Assembly (NCBI GenBank): GCA_036867785.1
Contig: CP145421.1
Coordinates: 1-64,000 of the forward strand
Direction of reading: 5' to 3'
Source of the DNA: Plasmodiophora brassicae
Taxonomy: Eukaryota; Endomyxa: Phytomyxea; Phytomyxea; Plasmodiophorida
Length of the DNA: 64,000 nt
Shown here: piece after piece, positions 32,815-43,049 of the stretch
Layout: each line of letters begins with the position of its first letter
Numbering within the stretch: the first letter of the stretch is position 1
Made by a program: the position numbers and the translations under genes
The notes under the pieces: generated by a model
The model's database searches: none
What the model saw: only the letters and a program-made list of their open reading frames with translations
Told to the model about the DNA's origin: nothing

Positions 32815-33555
32815 TCAACGAGAGGGGCACATGCTGGGCTTGACCATATTGTCGACATAATCAGGCCGATGGAGAAAGAAGTACGTGCGAACGCCGGGGA
32901 CCCCCTGGCTTGAGCTTTGGAGATGCAACCACGCGTCGACTGGGGGTAGAAGGTGCGTCTCGCAGACAGGGCACCTACCATGCCGTTGTAGGTAAGCATC
33001 GCCACATCGCACGTGGACCTTGTGTTCACAGTCGAGCCACCGGAGCATGGCACCATCGTTCACACCGCATTTGTCACATGATGACCTGGAGATGTCTGAG
33101 ACGACGCGACGCAAGCAACAATATGAGCGGAGTCGTTACAGGTTGAGGTGGGGGAAGTAGGCGGGGTCCACCAGAAACCCAGTCCGATCCAGCGTCTTGG
33201 TCGGGGTTTCTCTCGCAGACCAGATGAATGCGGACGATAACGCGATATCCCACTCATTTTGCACCAACGCATGGACGGCCACTAGGAACGGTTCCATTTC
33301 TAGGACACAGGCAGTGGACAGAATCATTGCAAATTGGTCACGTGACCATTTTTGGCCATTGGTCCAAATCCATTCGAAGGCGTTTTCGACGACCTGTAAT
33401 GTGTGCGCACGACGTTAATCCGACGTCGGCATCGTCGAGGTGGCAAACGGGGGCGGAGACTTCAACGTACTTGATGGTTTGCATTCGCCATAAACTGCAT
33501 GAGCTGCCGCAATGTGCTGCGGAACTGCAGCACACGCGCACTGTCGCGCATTTCG
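32815..33555 (-). pseudogene. Truncated paralogue of the secreted RING-H2 gene at 51.0-51.9 kb
   Basis: Minus-strand exons correspond to those of the plus-strand gene at 51035-51923: end of exon 1 (STLRQLMQFMANANHQ, about 33485-33545), exon 2 (AFEWIWTNG, MILSTACVLEMEPFLVAVHA, about 33250-33415) and the RING exon (CDKCG, LDCEHKVHVRC, QRHGRCPVC, MVKPSMCPSR, ending 32815). All RING-H2 ligands are kept. The first exon with the signal peptide is missing: similarity stops near 33555, where the other duplicated block begins. The end of exon 2 and its splice site are also unclear. Either a pseudogene or a gene with a new, unseen first exon. Confidence 0.7.
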
Positions 33556-33669
33556 ACGAAGACGCGCACTCGGGCCACTGCCGATGCCTACACCAGCCGC
33601 GGTCCCGCAGCTGATCATGCATTGCGTTTTACGTTAACGGTTTCGAGCTGGGCGGGCGGGCGTCGTGTG

Positions 33670-35331
33670 TCAGCTGCGCGCGGCATGGTCGTACATGTTG
33701 CGCCGGGCGGGCGACCGCGCCGCCACCGCCGCCGCCGTCGACGTCGGTGCGGCGACGCGCTCCATGATGTAGGGCGTGCCGTCGTCGGTGAAGAAGACGT
33801 CGCCGATGCCGGGGACGGCCACGTCGTGCACGGCCCCGCCGGACGCGTCGTTGCGGTAGGCGGGCGACACTGTTCGTCGCGTGGGGCCGCCGTTCCGCAC
33901 GTCGGTCGTGGACGGCGCCGCCGCCGCCCGCGGTGGTGACGTCACATACCGGTACTCGGCGGCGTCATCGACGTTGTCGACGTCATCTTGGTCGATGGCG
34001 CTCGCCGACGTCGCGTTCGTCGCGTTGCTGGCGCCGCTGGTGCTGCTGCCAGCAGGCATCGGCGCCGGCAGTGTCTGGTTCGGCTGCAACGACGCCGGCG
34101 ACATGGCCAGGCGGCCAGGAACGATCTCGCCCAGCGGGCGCCGGTGCCGCCTCGGCTTCGACGACCGCTGCATGGTGGCCGCCGGCGTCGTCGTCGTCGT
34201 CGTGTTCGCCGCCGCCTGCTCGTCCTCGTTGCTGATGATGGGCGCCCTGACGACCGTGACGGCGTCGCCCGACGGCAAGACGACATCGTCAATGTCGCCC
34301 GGGGACGTCCCGTTCCTGGCGCCGCTGGACATGGCGTTTGACGCGTTCAGCACTGACGACGGCACCCGTCCGACGTCACTGCTGTTGCTGCTGCCGGTGG
34401 CGCTGTCGCTGCGCCCCGACACGTTCGTCGTCGCGTTCGTCGTCGCGTTCGTCGTCGCGTTCGCCGTCGCGTTCGACAACGCGAGCAGCCCTGGCGGCAC
34501 CGTCGTCGTGTCGTTGACGTGGTCGCCGCGCCGTGCCAACGCCGCCCCGTTGCCGAAGGCGACGTCCAGCAGGTCCGCCGCCGTCGGTGCCGACGACGAC
34601 GACAGCAGCGAAGACAGCAGGGACGACAGTGCGGACGCGGCGCCCTTCTTATGCACGTGCTTGCCGCTCTTGTGGTCGTTGCCTGGCGCGCCCGCCGTCG
34701 ACCGGGCGTTCGTCGTCGAGCCCGTCATCGCAGTCGTGTTGCTGCCGGACGCTGCCGGCGACAGCAACGACAGCAGCGCCGCTGGCGTGCCGCTCGTCGA
34801 CGCCCTGCCGGCCAGGCCCTGGTCCGTCTCTGGCGCGGCCGTCGTCGTCGCGTTGGCGTTGCTGACCGTTGCCATTTCGTCGTTGAACAGGTCGTGCAGG
34901 GTGGACAGCGGCCCAGGCGACGACGACGCCGCTGATGTCACCAGGTCGTCGCGCACGAGGTACATGGGCGTCTCGTTGCCCGCCAGCGTCCGGTTAACGA
35001 CGTCGGCGGCGCTCGGCCTGTGGTTGACGCCGTTGGCGACGTCGTCGCGCACGAGGTAGACCGGGGCGACGTCGGCCAGACGCGACGTCGCCGTCGCCGG
35101 TTGCTGCTGAGCGCCGCCCGGCGCCGGCGTCGTCGTCGTCGTCGTCGTCGGCTGGACATGGAATGCGAACGGCGCTTCGGTTGTTGCAGGCGGCGGCGCC
35201 GATGATGACGGCGTCACCGCGCCGCTCGTGTAGGCGGGTATGACAATGGATCCGGTGTAGGCCAGCGGGTTGCCGGTGACGGCCGCGATTAGGAGGGCGG
35301 CCGTGCCCATCAGGCGGACCGTGGCGACCAT
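33670..35331 (-). CDS. Secreted Thr/Asn/Ser-rich mucin-like protein
   Basis: Frame of 553 residues from the Met at 35331, which starts a clear signal peptide (MVATVRLMGTAALLIAAVTG). The mature part is almost entirely low complexity: Thr/Pro stretches, many N-x-T/S sequons including a NATANATTNATTNATTN run, Ser blocks, Gly-poor and without Cys pairs. One motif, YLVRDD(V/L)(A/V)..., occurs twice near the N terminus. The composition predicts a heavily N- and O-glycosylated surface or wall protein. The frame is open 40 codons further upstream but lacks coding character there. A degraded direct copy of its 3' half lies 2.4 kb downstream. It is divergently arranged with another secreted low-complexity gene at 35931. 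Confidence 0.7.
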   Translation of the reverse strand: MVATVRLMGTAALLIAAVTGNPLAYTGSIVIPAYTSGAVTPSSSAPPPATTEAPFAFHVQPTTTTTTTPAPGGAQQQPATATSRLADVAPVYLVRDDVANGVNHRPSAADVVNRTLAGNETPMYLVRDDLVTSAASSSPGPLSTLHDLFNDEMATVSNANATTTAAPETDQGLAGRASTSGTPAALLSLLSPAASGSNTTAMTGSTTNARSTAGAPGNDHKSGKHVHKKGAASALSSLLSSLLSSSSAPTAADLLDVAFGNGAALARRGDHVNDTTTVPPGLLALSNATANATTNATTNATTNVSGRSDSATGSSNSSDVGRVPSSVLNASNAMSSGARNGTSPGDIDDVVLPSGDAVTVVRAPIISNEDEQAAANTTTTTTPAATMQRSSKPRRHRRPLGEIVPGRLAMSPASLQPNQTLPAPMPAGSSTSGASNATNATSASAIDQDDVDNVDDAAEYRYVTSPPRAAAAPSTTDVRNGGPTRRTVSPAYRNDASGGAVHDVAVPGIGDVFFTDDGTPYIMERVAAPTSTAAAVAARSPARRNMYDHAARS

Positions 35332-35930
35332 CGTGTGTGTGTGTGTGAACGAGCGCGCGTTGGTGTTCGTGGGGATGCCCGATAGATTGTAATTGTGGTG
35401 CGGGTATCGGGCGAGGAGCAGCACAGGTGAGGTCACCGCCCGCGTCAACACTGGGCGCCCGACCTGGACCCGCGTTGCGTCAACGCCCGATGACGCACAC
35501 TGGACCAGTGTGACTCCTCCTCGGGTCGCCCCAACTGTGGTGATACCCTGTCACCTGCATGCTCGCTCCCGCCAACAGGAGCGCCGCGCGTGTTTCACCA
35601 TCTGTCGTGAACGTCGAGCCGGTCGGTTGAGTTGGCGTTCGCCGCAGCACTGGTCCAGTGTGCAACGAGAGGTAGGGCCCAAGCGCCATTGTTGTTAGGG
35701 GAAGGGGCACTCGTCGTCGTACGCTGCCCCAGGCCGTCGGAACGTGGGCGCTACGAGGACGAACGGTCCAGTCGTCGCTGTGGGCCGCAGGACATGAGTC
35801 ACACTGGGGGGTCGGGTGGTGGTAGACTGACCACCAGTCCACCACCGACGACTGTTGCACTCGCCAGATTAATTATTCATCGGGGCACCTATATTTCCTC
35901 GTGTGTATAGAGCGGTCGGCACACACCGCG
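35332..35930. promoter_or_regulatory. Divergent promoter region with two related dyads
   Basis: About 600 bp separate the start codons of two secreted low-complexity genes transcribed away from each other. A (GT)n tract lies at about 35333-35346. Two short dyads share a core: CACACTGG-A-CCAGTGTG at 35496-35512 and CACTGG-T-CCAGTG at 35649-35661. Shared operators for a common regulator are possible. No other gene was seen. Confidence 0.4.
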
Positions 35931-38900
35931 ATGCCCTTGCGGCTAGGCATGGTCGCCGCGTTGCTGGCCGTTGCCCTGGCCAGCCGCCCAGCGGCGCCGG
36001 ACGCGGTCGCGTACGCTGCGGCGCCGCCATCCAACGACCACGACGATGAGCAGGCGATCGTCGTCGTTCATCACCCAATCAAAGAGTTCTGGATGTCGTC
36101 ATCCATGACGGCACCGCCCACTGCAGGCGACGCCACGACAGGGTCGGTCGTTCGCGAGCGAGTCGCCGAGGCGCCCGTACCCTGTGGCGACGACGACGGC
36201 ACCAACCCGACAGTCACGCTGGCCAATATCACGATGGTGGCAGCGCCTGCGGCCGACGCCACCCACCGGAACGCCTCCCCCGCGGTCGTCGTCGTCGCCG
36301 ATGCACCCGACGACATCGCGACTGCCGTCGTCACTGTCTACGCCGATGCTGGGCGCCGTCCCGCATCGATGGACGACGACAACGGGGCGACACGAGGCGC
36401 ACCGCCACCAGCGCACGACGACGACGACGTCGTGCGCTCACCGGCCAATGCCAGCAACTGTACCGATGGTGAAGGCAGCAACACGACGACCGTTGCGCTG
36501 GGCGCCCAGGTGGGGCCGCAGGGCGCCACCGGGGACACCGACCGCACCCAGCGGGGCGACGCCCAGCCAACGCACGCGCCGAACGCGACGATGACGGTCG
36601 GGACGACCGCCATCCATGATGCATCCAGAAGGGCCATCAGCGACGGCGACATCGTCAGCGAAAGCGCCAGCGAACGATCGGGGATCCGGTCGGATCCGGA
36701 CGCTGTCCAGGTCGTCGACAATCATGTCGCCCGGATGGCCCTGCCAGCGAACTTGTCGGCCGACAGTCGACGACAAATATCAGGGAACCAAGGGAGTACG
36801 TCGACATCATCGTCGTCGTCGTCGTCGTCGAGCGGCAGTGCCCCGGTCAACCGCGACGACATGGTCGGTGACAGAAGTGCCGAGGCCGGCGGCGTATCGC
36901 AGGCGTCGACAGCGGCACCTTCCTCGACATCAATTGGTGAACACCAATCCGCCAGGTCTGATGTCGGGCAACAAGCCTTGTCCGACGGTCTTCGTACGCC
37001 GACGGCGTTGTCGTCCACGACGTCACCAGGTCGTCGGGATGAGGGTGAGCCGTCCCCGTCGTCGTCGTCGATGTCGTCGTCGTCGGCGTCGACGCGTACA
37101 GCGAAGGACGACGGACGCCCCGGCGGAGCATTGCCGGACAACGCCCGGCACGTTCCCGATGACGACGTCGTTCAGAGCGGCGCGCCGGCTCCGGCAACAC
37201 GAGGTGAACCGTCACCCTCTGCAGAACGGCCACGGGATCGACAGGAGCAGGAGGAGCAGCAGCAGCAGCAGCAGCAGGACGAGGAGCGCCGCATCCAAGC
37301 AGACGGGCACATCGACGGTACGTCATCATCAGCGTCGGGCACATCGCGTGGGCCGGCGCCTTCGCCAGGACACCAGGGCAGCGGCCCACGTCCGCATCCG
37401 TCCGGGGACGTCACGAGTCGCCACCGCTCGACATCCGCCCCCGACCTGCCGTCGTCCGCCCTCCATAGTGACAGCGAGCCGGACGACAGCGGGCGCAGGC
37501 CCGATCCATCGCCCGACGACGACGACAACGACAATGCCACAGGGCAGTCGTCTTCGTCGTCGTCGTCGTTAAGCGGGCGTCATCGTGACGTTGGTGGTCG
37601 CGCCCCCGAGCCGGACGGAACAGGACGCCGACGCCGACCCGCCGACCACCAGACAGACCGCCACGAGCAGCGTCCAGCGCCAGAGCGGTCGTCGATCCCG
37701 ACTGGCGACGACGACGACGAAGACGACCAACGGCGCAGGGCACGGCCAAGCGCGACGACGATGACGTCGGTGCCCCGTGGAGACCCGTCCAGCAGGGAAC
37801 GTGGTGGACGACCCGGCCCGTGGACGTCACCGCGCTCCATGAACGACGACACCGACCCTAGGGGCGGGGACGTCGACGCCGAGCCAGTCACGTCCGGGCG
37901 TCATCGTTCACATCGTCGTCCGCAACCATCGTCGTGGGAGCGCAGCGACACCGACCCGGGACAGGACGGCGCTGACGACGACCCGCGGCCTGAGGACCAG
38001 GAACGACCCGAGGCCGAGGCCCAACCGGCAGCGGACGCGCGCCCTCGTGTCGCGAATGCGGGTCCCCAATCGGCGACGACGACGCCGTCACCGGAAGGCA
38101 AGGCGGGCCCCCGTCATGGCGGTTCCGCCCCACCTGCAACGGACCCGTTGCTGGGAACGACGTCGTCGTCGTCGTCACCCGACGACAACGCGAACGGTCG
38201 CCCGGAAGGCCCCGAGGCACGTACGCGACCAGTTGAAGGCGACGCGCCGGCCGCCATGATGCGCGCGCCAGCTGACGACGTCGGCGATGCGCTGCCCGCC
38301 CGAAACGTACCGCCTGTGCGCGATGCGGCGAACGCCCGACCTGGGCCTGGGCCTGGCAGAAGGCTTGGCACACCTGGACGGGAGGCAGCTCTGCCTGGAA
38401 CGGGTGCGGCGCGCCCTGCCGGCGCCAGGGCGTCGAATCCCGGTGCGAACGCCGATGGTCGTGAACCGGAGGCGGACGCCGACCCTGGAACGGACGCGCG
38501 GCCGGGACCGCAGGTGGACCCGGACAGCGATGCGCTCCCGGCGACCAAGGCGTCTTCGACGGACGGTGGGGACCGTCAACGGGACACCCACGCTGGAAGG
38601 GGAGACGCGCGCCCAGGAGCGAACGCGAACCCAGTCGACGCGACCAACGCAGGCCCTGACTCCCATGCGCTGCCTGGAGCCAGGGCCCGCCCTGATCAAC
38701 CGAACGCACCTCCTGCAGAGAACGCAAACCCGGAAGCCAATGCAAACCCGGGAGCGAATGCGAACCCTGAGGCGAACGCGGACCCGGAAGCCAATGCGAA
38801 GCCGGGAGCGAACGCGAACCCTGAAGTGAACGTGGACCCTGAAATGGACGCGAACCCTGAAATGGACGCAAACCCTGAAATGGACGTGAACCCTGAAGCG

Positions 38901-40142
38901 AAAGCACATCCGGCAAACAACACGAACCCGGAGGGCAATGCTCACCCGGGAGCCAATGCAAACCCGGGAGCGAACGCGAGCCCTGAAGCGGTGGCGAGCC
39001 CGGAAACCAATGCTAACCCGGAAGCCAAAGGGAACCCGGAAGCGAGCGCACACCCTGCAAGGAACGCGAACCCGGAAGCCAACGCGGACCCGGAAACCAA
39101 TGCGAACCCGGAAGCCAATGCGGACCCGGAAGCCAATGCGCACCCGGAAGCGAGCGCACGTCCTGCAATGAACGCGAACCCGGAAGCCAATGCAAACCCG
39201 GAAGCTAATGCAAACCCGGAAGCGAGCGCACGCCCTGCAAAGAACGCAGACCCGGAAGCCAATGCGAACCCGGAAACCAAGGCCAACCCGGACGCCAATG
39301 CGAACCCGGAAGCGAGCGCACGCCCTGCAAAGAACGCGAATCCGGAAGCGAGCGCACGCCCTGCAAAGAACGCGAACCCGGAAGCCAATGCGAACCCGGA
39401 AACCAATGCGAACCCGGAAGCCAATGCGAACCCGGAAGCCAATGCCAGCCCGGAAGCCAATGCCAACCCGGAAGCCAATGCCAACCCGGAAGCCAATGCT
39501 AACCCGGGAGTGAGCGCAAACCCGGAAGCCAATGCGAACCCAGAAGCGAACGCAGATCCTGCAGTGAACGCGAACCCGGAAGCCAACGCGAACCCGGGGC
39601 GGGGCGCGAACCCGGAAGTGCACGCCCTGCCTGAACGGGAACGGGATGCGCTTCCAGCCGCGGGATGGCCCGATCAGCTGGTCGACGCCCATCCTGTGCT
39701 GGAGTCGAACGCGTCGCCGGTCGGCCACGACCACGTCCAGGTGCCGTACGTGGACGCGATCCCGACGACGGACCTAACGGACGAGGAACGCGCCCAGGTC
39801 GTCGACCTTCGCCGCCGGGCGCACCCGGGCACGCCCGGCCACCACCTCCACAGCAGCAATGGCGTCGTCGTGGCGGGGCAGCGCCCCCCAGCAGTGGCAA
39901 TCGTCCAACCCGTTAACATCCTGGCGCAGCGCCCCAGGCGACGCCATGGCAACCTGGACCTGCCCGACAATGCCGGCGGCGGCGCGTCGTTCGCCGCCAG
40001 ACGACCCGGGGCGCACGCGAACATGGCGTCCCTGAACGAACGCGTGCGCCAGCTGCGCCTGGACACGCGCCGACAGCAGGCCGACGCCGCCCAGGTCAAG
40101 AGCGCGCTCCAGGGTGTCGAACGCCCCGGCCCGCCCGCGTAA
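35931..40142 (+). CDS. Giant secreted low-complexity protein with NPEANA-type repeats
   Basis: Uninterrupted frame of 1403 residues from the ATG at 35931. The first residues form a signal peptide (MPLRLGMVAALLAVALASRP). Residues about 25-900 are disordered, rich in Asp, Ser, Pro, Arg and Gln with poly-Ser and poly-Gln blocks. Residues about 920-1230 consist of some 50 short units built on N-P-E-A-N-A and A-R-P-A-K-N-A. The last 170 residues are less repetitive and end in a short amphipathic helix (LNERVRQLRLDTRRQQADAA). No enzyme or adhesion domain is seen. The repeat resembles the NANP repeat of the Plasmodium circumsporozoite protein by composition only; common origin is not implied. A surface or wall protein is the likely role. 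Confidence 0.7.
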   Translation: MPLRLGMVAALLAVALASRPAAPDAVAYAAAPPSNDHDDEQAIVVVHHPIKEFWMSSSMTAPPTAGDATTGSVVRERVAEAPVPCGDDDGTNPTVTLANITMVAAPAADATHRNASPAVVVVADAPDDIATAVVTVYADAGRRPASMDDDNGATRGAPPPAHDDDDVVRSPANASNCTDGEGSNTTTVALGAQVGPQGATGDTDRTQRGDAQPTHAPNATMTVGTTAIHDASRRAISDGDIVSESASERSGIRSDPDAVQVVDNHVARMALPANLSADSRRQISGNQGSTSTSSSSSSSSSGSAPVNRDDMVGDRSAEAGGVSQASTAAPSSTSIGEHQSARSDVGQQALSDGLRTPTALSSTTSPGRRDEGEPSPSSSSMSSSSASTRTAKDDGRPGGALPDNARHVPDDDVVQSGAPAPATRGEPSPSAERPRDRQEQEEQQQQQQQDEERRIQADGHIDGTSSSASGTSRGPAPSPGHQGSGPRPHPSGDVTSRHRSTSAPDLPSSALHSDSEPDDSGRRPDPSPDDDDNDNATGQSSSSSSSLSGRHRDVGGRAPEPDGTGRRRRPADHQTDRHEQRPAPERSSIPTGDDDDEDDQRRRARPSATTMTSVPRGDPSSRERGGRPGPWTSPRSMNDDTDPRGGDVDAEPVTSGRHRSHRRPQPSSWERSDTDPGQDGADDDPRPEDQERPEAEAQPAADARPRVANAGPQSATTTPSPEGKAGPRHGGSAPPATDPLLGTTSSSSSPDDNANGRPEGPEARTRPVEGDAPAAMMRAPADDVGDALPARNVPPVRDAANARPGPGPGRRLGTPGREAALPGTGAARPAGARASNPGANADGREPEADADPGTDARPGPQVDPDSDALPATKASSTDGGDRQRDTHAGRGDARPGANANPVDATNAGPDSHALPGARARPDQPNAPPAENANPEANANPGANANPEANADPEANAKPGANANPEVNVDPEMDANPEMDANPEMDVNPEAKAHPANNTNPEGNAHPGANANPGANASPEAVASPETNANPEAKGNPEASAHPARNANPEANADPETNANPEANADPEANAHPEASARPAMNANPEANANPEANANPEASARPAKNADPEANANPETKANPDANANPEASARPAKNANPEASARPAKNANPEANANPETNANPEANANPEANASPEANANPEANANPEANANPGVSANPEANANPEANADPAVNANPEANANPGRGANPEVHALPERERDALPAAGWPDQLVDAHPVLESNASPVGHDHVQVPYVDAIPTTDLTDEERAQVVDLRRRAHPGTPGHHLHSSNGVVVAGQRPPAVAIVQPVNILAQRPRRRHGNLDLPDNAGGGASFAARRPGAHANMASLNERVRQLRLDTRRQQADAAQVKSALQGVERPGPPA
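38740..39620. repeat. 18-bp coding minisatellite (NPEANA units)
   Basis: The DNA unit aacccggaagccaatgcg recurs dozens of times with substitutions, interleaved with a longer variant containing gcgagcgcacgccctgcaaagaacgcg. Because the unit is a multiple of three, the array stays in frame in the secreted protein; the antisense strand is also open across much of it. Confidence 0.9.
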
Positions 40143-40199
40143 TACACATCCATGCATTCATTTGGCATAACGGAGGGAGGGGGCAACGACGCGCGCGTG

Positions 40200-40562
40200 C
40201 TATCGTATGAGGCGGTTGATCACGACAGCGACGTTGAGGCCGTTCCAGGACAGCGGCATCGTCGGTTCGAACCGGCTGTAGTCGTCTATGGGGACGCGCA
40301 CCACCCAGCAGCGCCCGACGTCGACGTCCAGGGTGACCTTGGGCAGGCGGTCGAACCGGGCGCGCTCCTCGTCCGTGTAGCGGTCCCAGAACAGGGAGTC
40401 GCGCGGCGGGATCCACTCGACAGACACCCAGATGCGGCGGACGTCGGTCACCGGCAACCGGTGCCGCATGCCCCAGATGAGGATGGCGTGCCAGTCCGAG
40501 TCGTGCGTGAAGTACCCATTGACGATGCGGACGCCGGTGGGCGGCGCCGTCCTGCAACGCAT
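40200..40562 (-). CDS. Small hypothetical protein
   Basis: Frame of 120 residues on the minus strand, convergent with the giant secreted gene. It reads as a globular, non-repetitive protein (NGYFTHDSDWHAILIWG, RIWVSVEWIPPRDSLFWDRY, TLDVDVGRCWVVRVPIDDY), with no signal peptide or membrane segment and no family I recognise. The Met at 40562 is the best start; the frame continues upstream but with poor composition. Confidence 0.55.
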   Translation of the reverse strand: MRCRTAPPTGVRIVNGYFTHDSDWHAILIWGMRHRLPVTDVRRIWVSVEWIPPRDSLFWDRYTDEERARFDRLPKVTLDVDVGRCWVVRVPIDDYSRFEPTMPLSWNGLNVAVVINRLIR

Positions 40563-40901
40563 CGCGCCTCCTACTTCAACTACCGCCAGCGCATCCAATA
40601 CCTGAATGACGTTAAACGGGGGAGGGAGACTGGTACACTTACGCCGTAGCCTCCGACGCGCGCAGTCCGTGTCGACTGCGCGCGCGCTCCTCGCACAATT
40701 GGAAAGTGCGCCCGTGGCGCCGTGTATTGGGGGGGCACCACTCCCACCCAACAACACAGTCGCAGGACCCCGTGCCGCACCGGCGCGTACGCGCCTCGGG
40801 CACACCTACACAGGGCGGCAGACGGGCAGATATTATCCGACGCGAGCATCAGCGAGGCACGCGACCAGTCTGCCCGCCTGAATTGGCCTGATCGCCCGCC
40901 A
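40563..40901. other. Intergenic, nothing recognised
   Basis: Spacer between two divergently oriented small genes. Only short frames; likely holds both promoters. Confidence 0.4.
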
Positions 40902-41608
40902 ATGTCCAGCGTCAAGGCGACGACGCAGGGCGGTCGTCGACGTCGGCCCCGATCGGCGTCGCCGACGCGTCAGGTACGAAGGTGTGCCTCGAAAGGGCAG
41001 GCGTCCCCTGATCGTGGCACAATGCGGGGTATGTAGAGTCGTCGTCGATGGCAGGTGTCCCGTGTCCGGCATTCGCCGGCCGAGATCCGATACGTCTCCG
41101 AGAACGAGGTCCCCGCGCCGAAGGCGACGCGCAACGCCACGTACGTATTGGCAGGCGCCTCGGCGTCGGGCGCGATCCCCCGACCCTGGTTGCCGAACCG
41201 GCGCAAGATCGTGCACGAACCCGTCCGGTACCCGATCACGGCCACGTTGCAGGCGCGGCCGGCGCCCGGCCACGACGACGACAAACCCATCTGGCGGCCG
41301 ACGAACCCGAACTCCAGAAGGTACGGGGAGAGAGGCCGGCAACCCGATGCAGATTAGGTGAGCGCTGTTGGGCGACGTACAGGCCGTACAACGTCAGGGA
41401 GCTCGAGTCGAACTTCAAGTTCGAGCTCGAAGCGCCCAGCAGCAGGCAGCGGTTGCGGCGGGCCGCCAAGCGGAGCAGGTCGCGGCCTGTGTTGAACGGG
41501 CCCTGGATCCCGAGCGACGTGCGCTACTCGAAGGGCGTCGGCTGGGGGACCATCAACCCGTTCCCGCCGTACGACCCGTACGAGGTGGCCGATTCCTCCT
41601 CCGCCTGA
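40902..41608 (+). CDS. Hypothetical 187-residue basic protein
   Basis: Three exons with good splice signals: 40902-40973, 41055-41320, 41383-41608 (introns 81 and 62 bp; joined length 564 bp). The product starts with an Arg-rich tail (MSSVKATTQGGRRRRPRSAS), has a middle with RPWLPNRRKIVHEPVRYP, and ends with VRYSKGVGWGTINPFPPYDP followed by an acidic tail. No domain is recognised. The proline-rich, globular C-terminal motif resembles small microtubule- or cilium-associated proteins in style only. The consistent three-exon structure makes it a real gene. Confidence 0.6.
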
Positions 41609-41749
41609 ATATACACACGCGGCAGCGCGCCTGCCGGCGACTTCATTACTTCGCGGGCGTGCGACACGCCATGAACTTGGGGACCGGGCGCGCCTGACCA
41701 CACACGCGGGTTCGTTCAGCGCAGGCGTCGGCACAAACGGGCAGACAGA

Positions 41750-42750
41750 TCAGCGACCGCTGACCTTGAACATGTTCCTGTCCAGGTCGTCCAGCAGCTC
41801 CGCCTCCTTCGCCTTCTACACCACACTCAGACAAACGGCCCGCACAGACGCGTGCGACCGACCCGTTCGTCGCGCTCCTGCTTCAGCCGCTCCTGCTCAG
41901 CCTGCTGCCGTCGCGCCATGCGCTCCGACGCGGCCGCCTTCCGCGACGCCATCATCGCGTCGCATCGCAAATGAAACGGTGCCTGTCGGAGGTGGCGCGC
42001 GCACGTCAGCGACCGGCACGCAGCGCCTAGACGGGCGCGTACCGGGACGGTCGCGTTCAGCGTCTTCGCGCTGCCGTCGCTGCGACGCCGGTTCGCGTCG
42101 CCGCCCTGCCGACCAATGTTCTCCTTCGACAGCGTGGTGGCCGCCGCCGCCGACGACGACGACGCGCGCCGCTTGACGAACGTCGGCAGCGGACGCGCTC
42201 GGAAGCTGGGCGGCGGCGGCGGCGCCAGGTCGTCACCCGCGTGCGTCGCCTTCTTCGCCGCCCGGCTGCGCCGCAGCGCCATCGGCGACACCGACCTGGG
42301 CACCGGCAATCTCAGAACGATGCGGCGGCGCGACCGCACGGGACGACCGCCTGACCGGGTCGGCTGGAACGACGACTCCTCGAGCTTGAACGGCGCGTAC
42401 AGCCCGCGACTGACGGGCCGGGCGCGGAACGCCCCGCCCCGCCCCGCCTGATCCGCACCCGCGGACGACGACGTCGCGCTCGGCATGCCGACACGCGATC
42501 GCTGCCGCGACGACGACGACGACCCGCCCGATTCGGAAACGACGACGCGCGAACGACGCGAAGCACGTTCAGACCGGGGCGATGCTGCGGGCGGCGCGTG
42601 CAATACACAGCGCAGCGTCGGCGGCAGCGAACCACAAAAATTGGCGCCGCCCGCGGATCTCGGAACGTGAAAGGGTATAGTCGAACAGCAGCACGCACGC
42701 GTCGCACCCATGCGGAAACTTGACGCCGGTAGGTCTGGACGCCACTCCAA
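41750..42750 (-). CDS. Basic protein with FxARPxP motif and coiled-coil end (FAM161/TPX2-like style)
   Basis: Minus-strand exons: 42750 down to about 41863 (with at least one possible further intron near 42010-41960), then, after a GTCGGT...TGTAG intron, a last exon ending at 41750 that encodes KAKEAELLDDLDRNMFKVSG. Features: a Ser/Arg-rich N-terminal half (SESGGSSSSSRQRSRVG), PPPPPSFRARPLPTFVKRRA at the centre, and a charged helical end (MARRQQAEQERLKQERDER). A FxARPxP motif before a charged coiled coil is seen in microtubule-associated FAM161 and TPX2-related proteins, so a cytoskeletal role is possible, but I cannot assign the family. Start uncertain. Confidence 0.45.
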
Positions 42751-43049
42751 TAATCGACTCCAAGAGAGTCGCCTCGGCTCAAACCGTCGCCACCGCTACA
42801 TAGGCCCGTGCGCTCACGTTTGGCGCTATATTGTACGCCCTGCTGGCATTGTCCCCCGGCGCAGGGGGGGTCGAAGTACAGTAGGTAGTTGCGTCCAAAT
42901 ATACCCCCTCCCCCCAGTCACCTGGGGAAGTCCGTCCGTGGTAGCCGCCTTCGCGGACGGGGTTCAGATCGCGCTGGTGCCGCCCCCCTCGGACTCATTT
43001 CGCAAACTGGGCTGTCCGGGACGTACGACGTGGGTACTGCACGTTAGCG

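Noticed and set aside
33060-33330. Independent small gene on the minus strand
   Set aside because: Exon-by-exon similarity to the RING gene at 51 kb shows it is part of the truncated paralogue.
36780-37100. (GTC)n and (CAG)n runs as separate microsatellite loci
   Set aside because: They are in-frame poly-Ser and poly-Gln codons of the giant secreted protein and need no separate feature.
38175-39734. Minus-strand frame of 519 codons (GFRVRI-type repeats)
   Set aside because: It exists only because the 18-bp minisatellite lacks stops on both strands; no signal peptide or start context.
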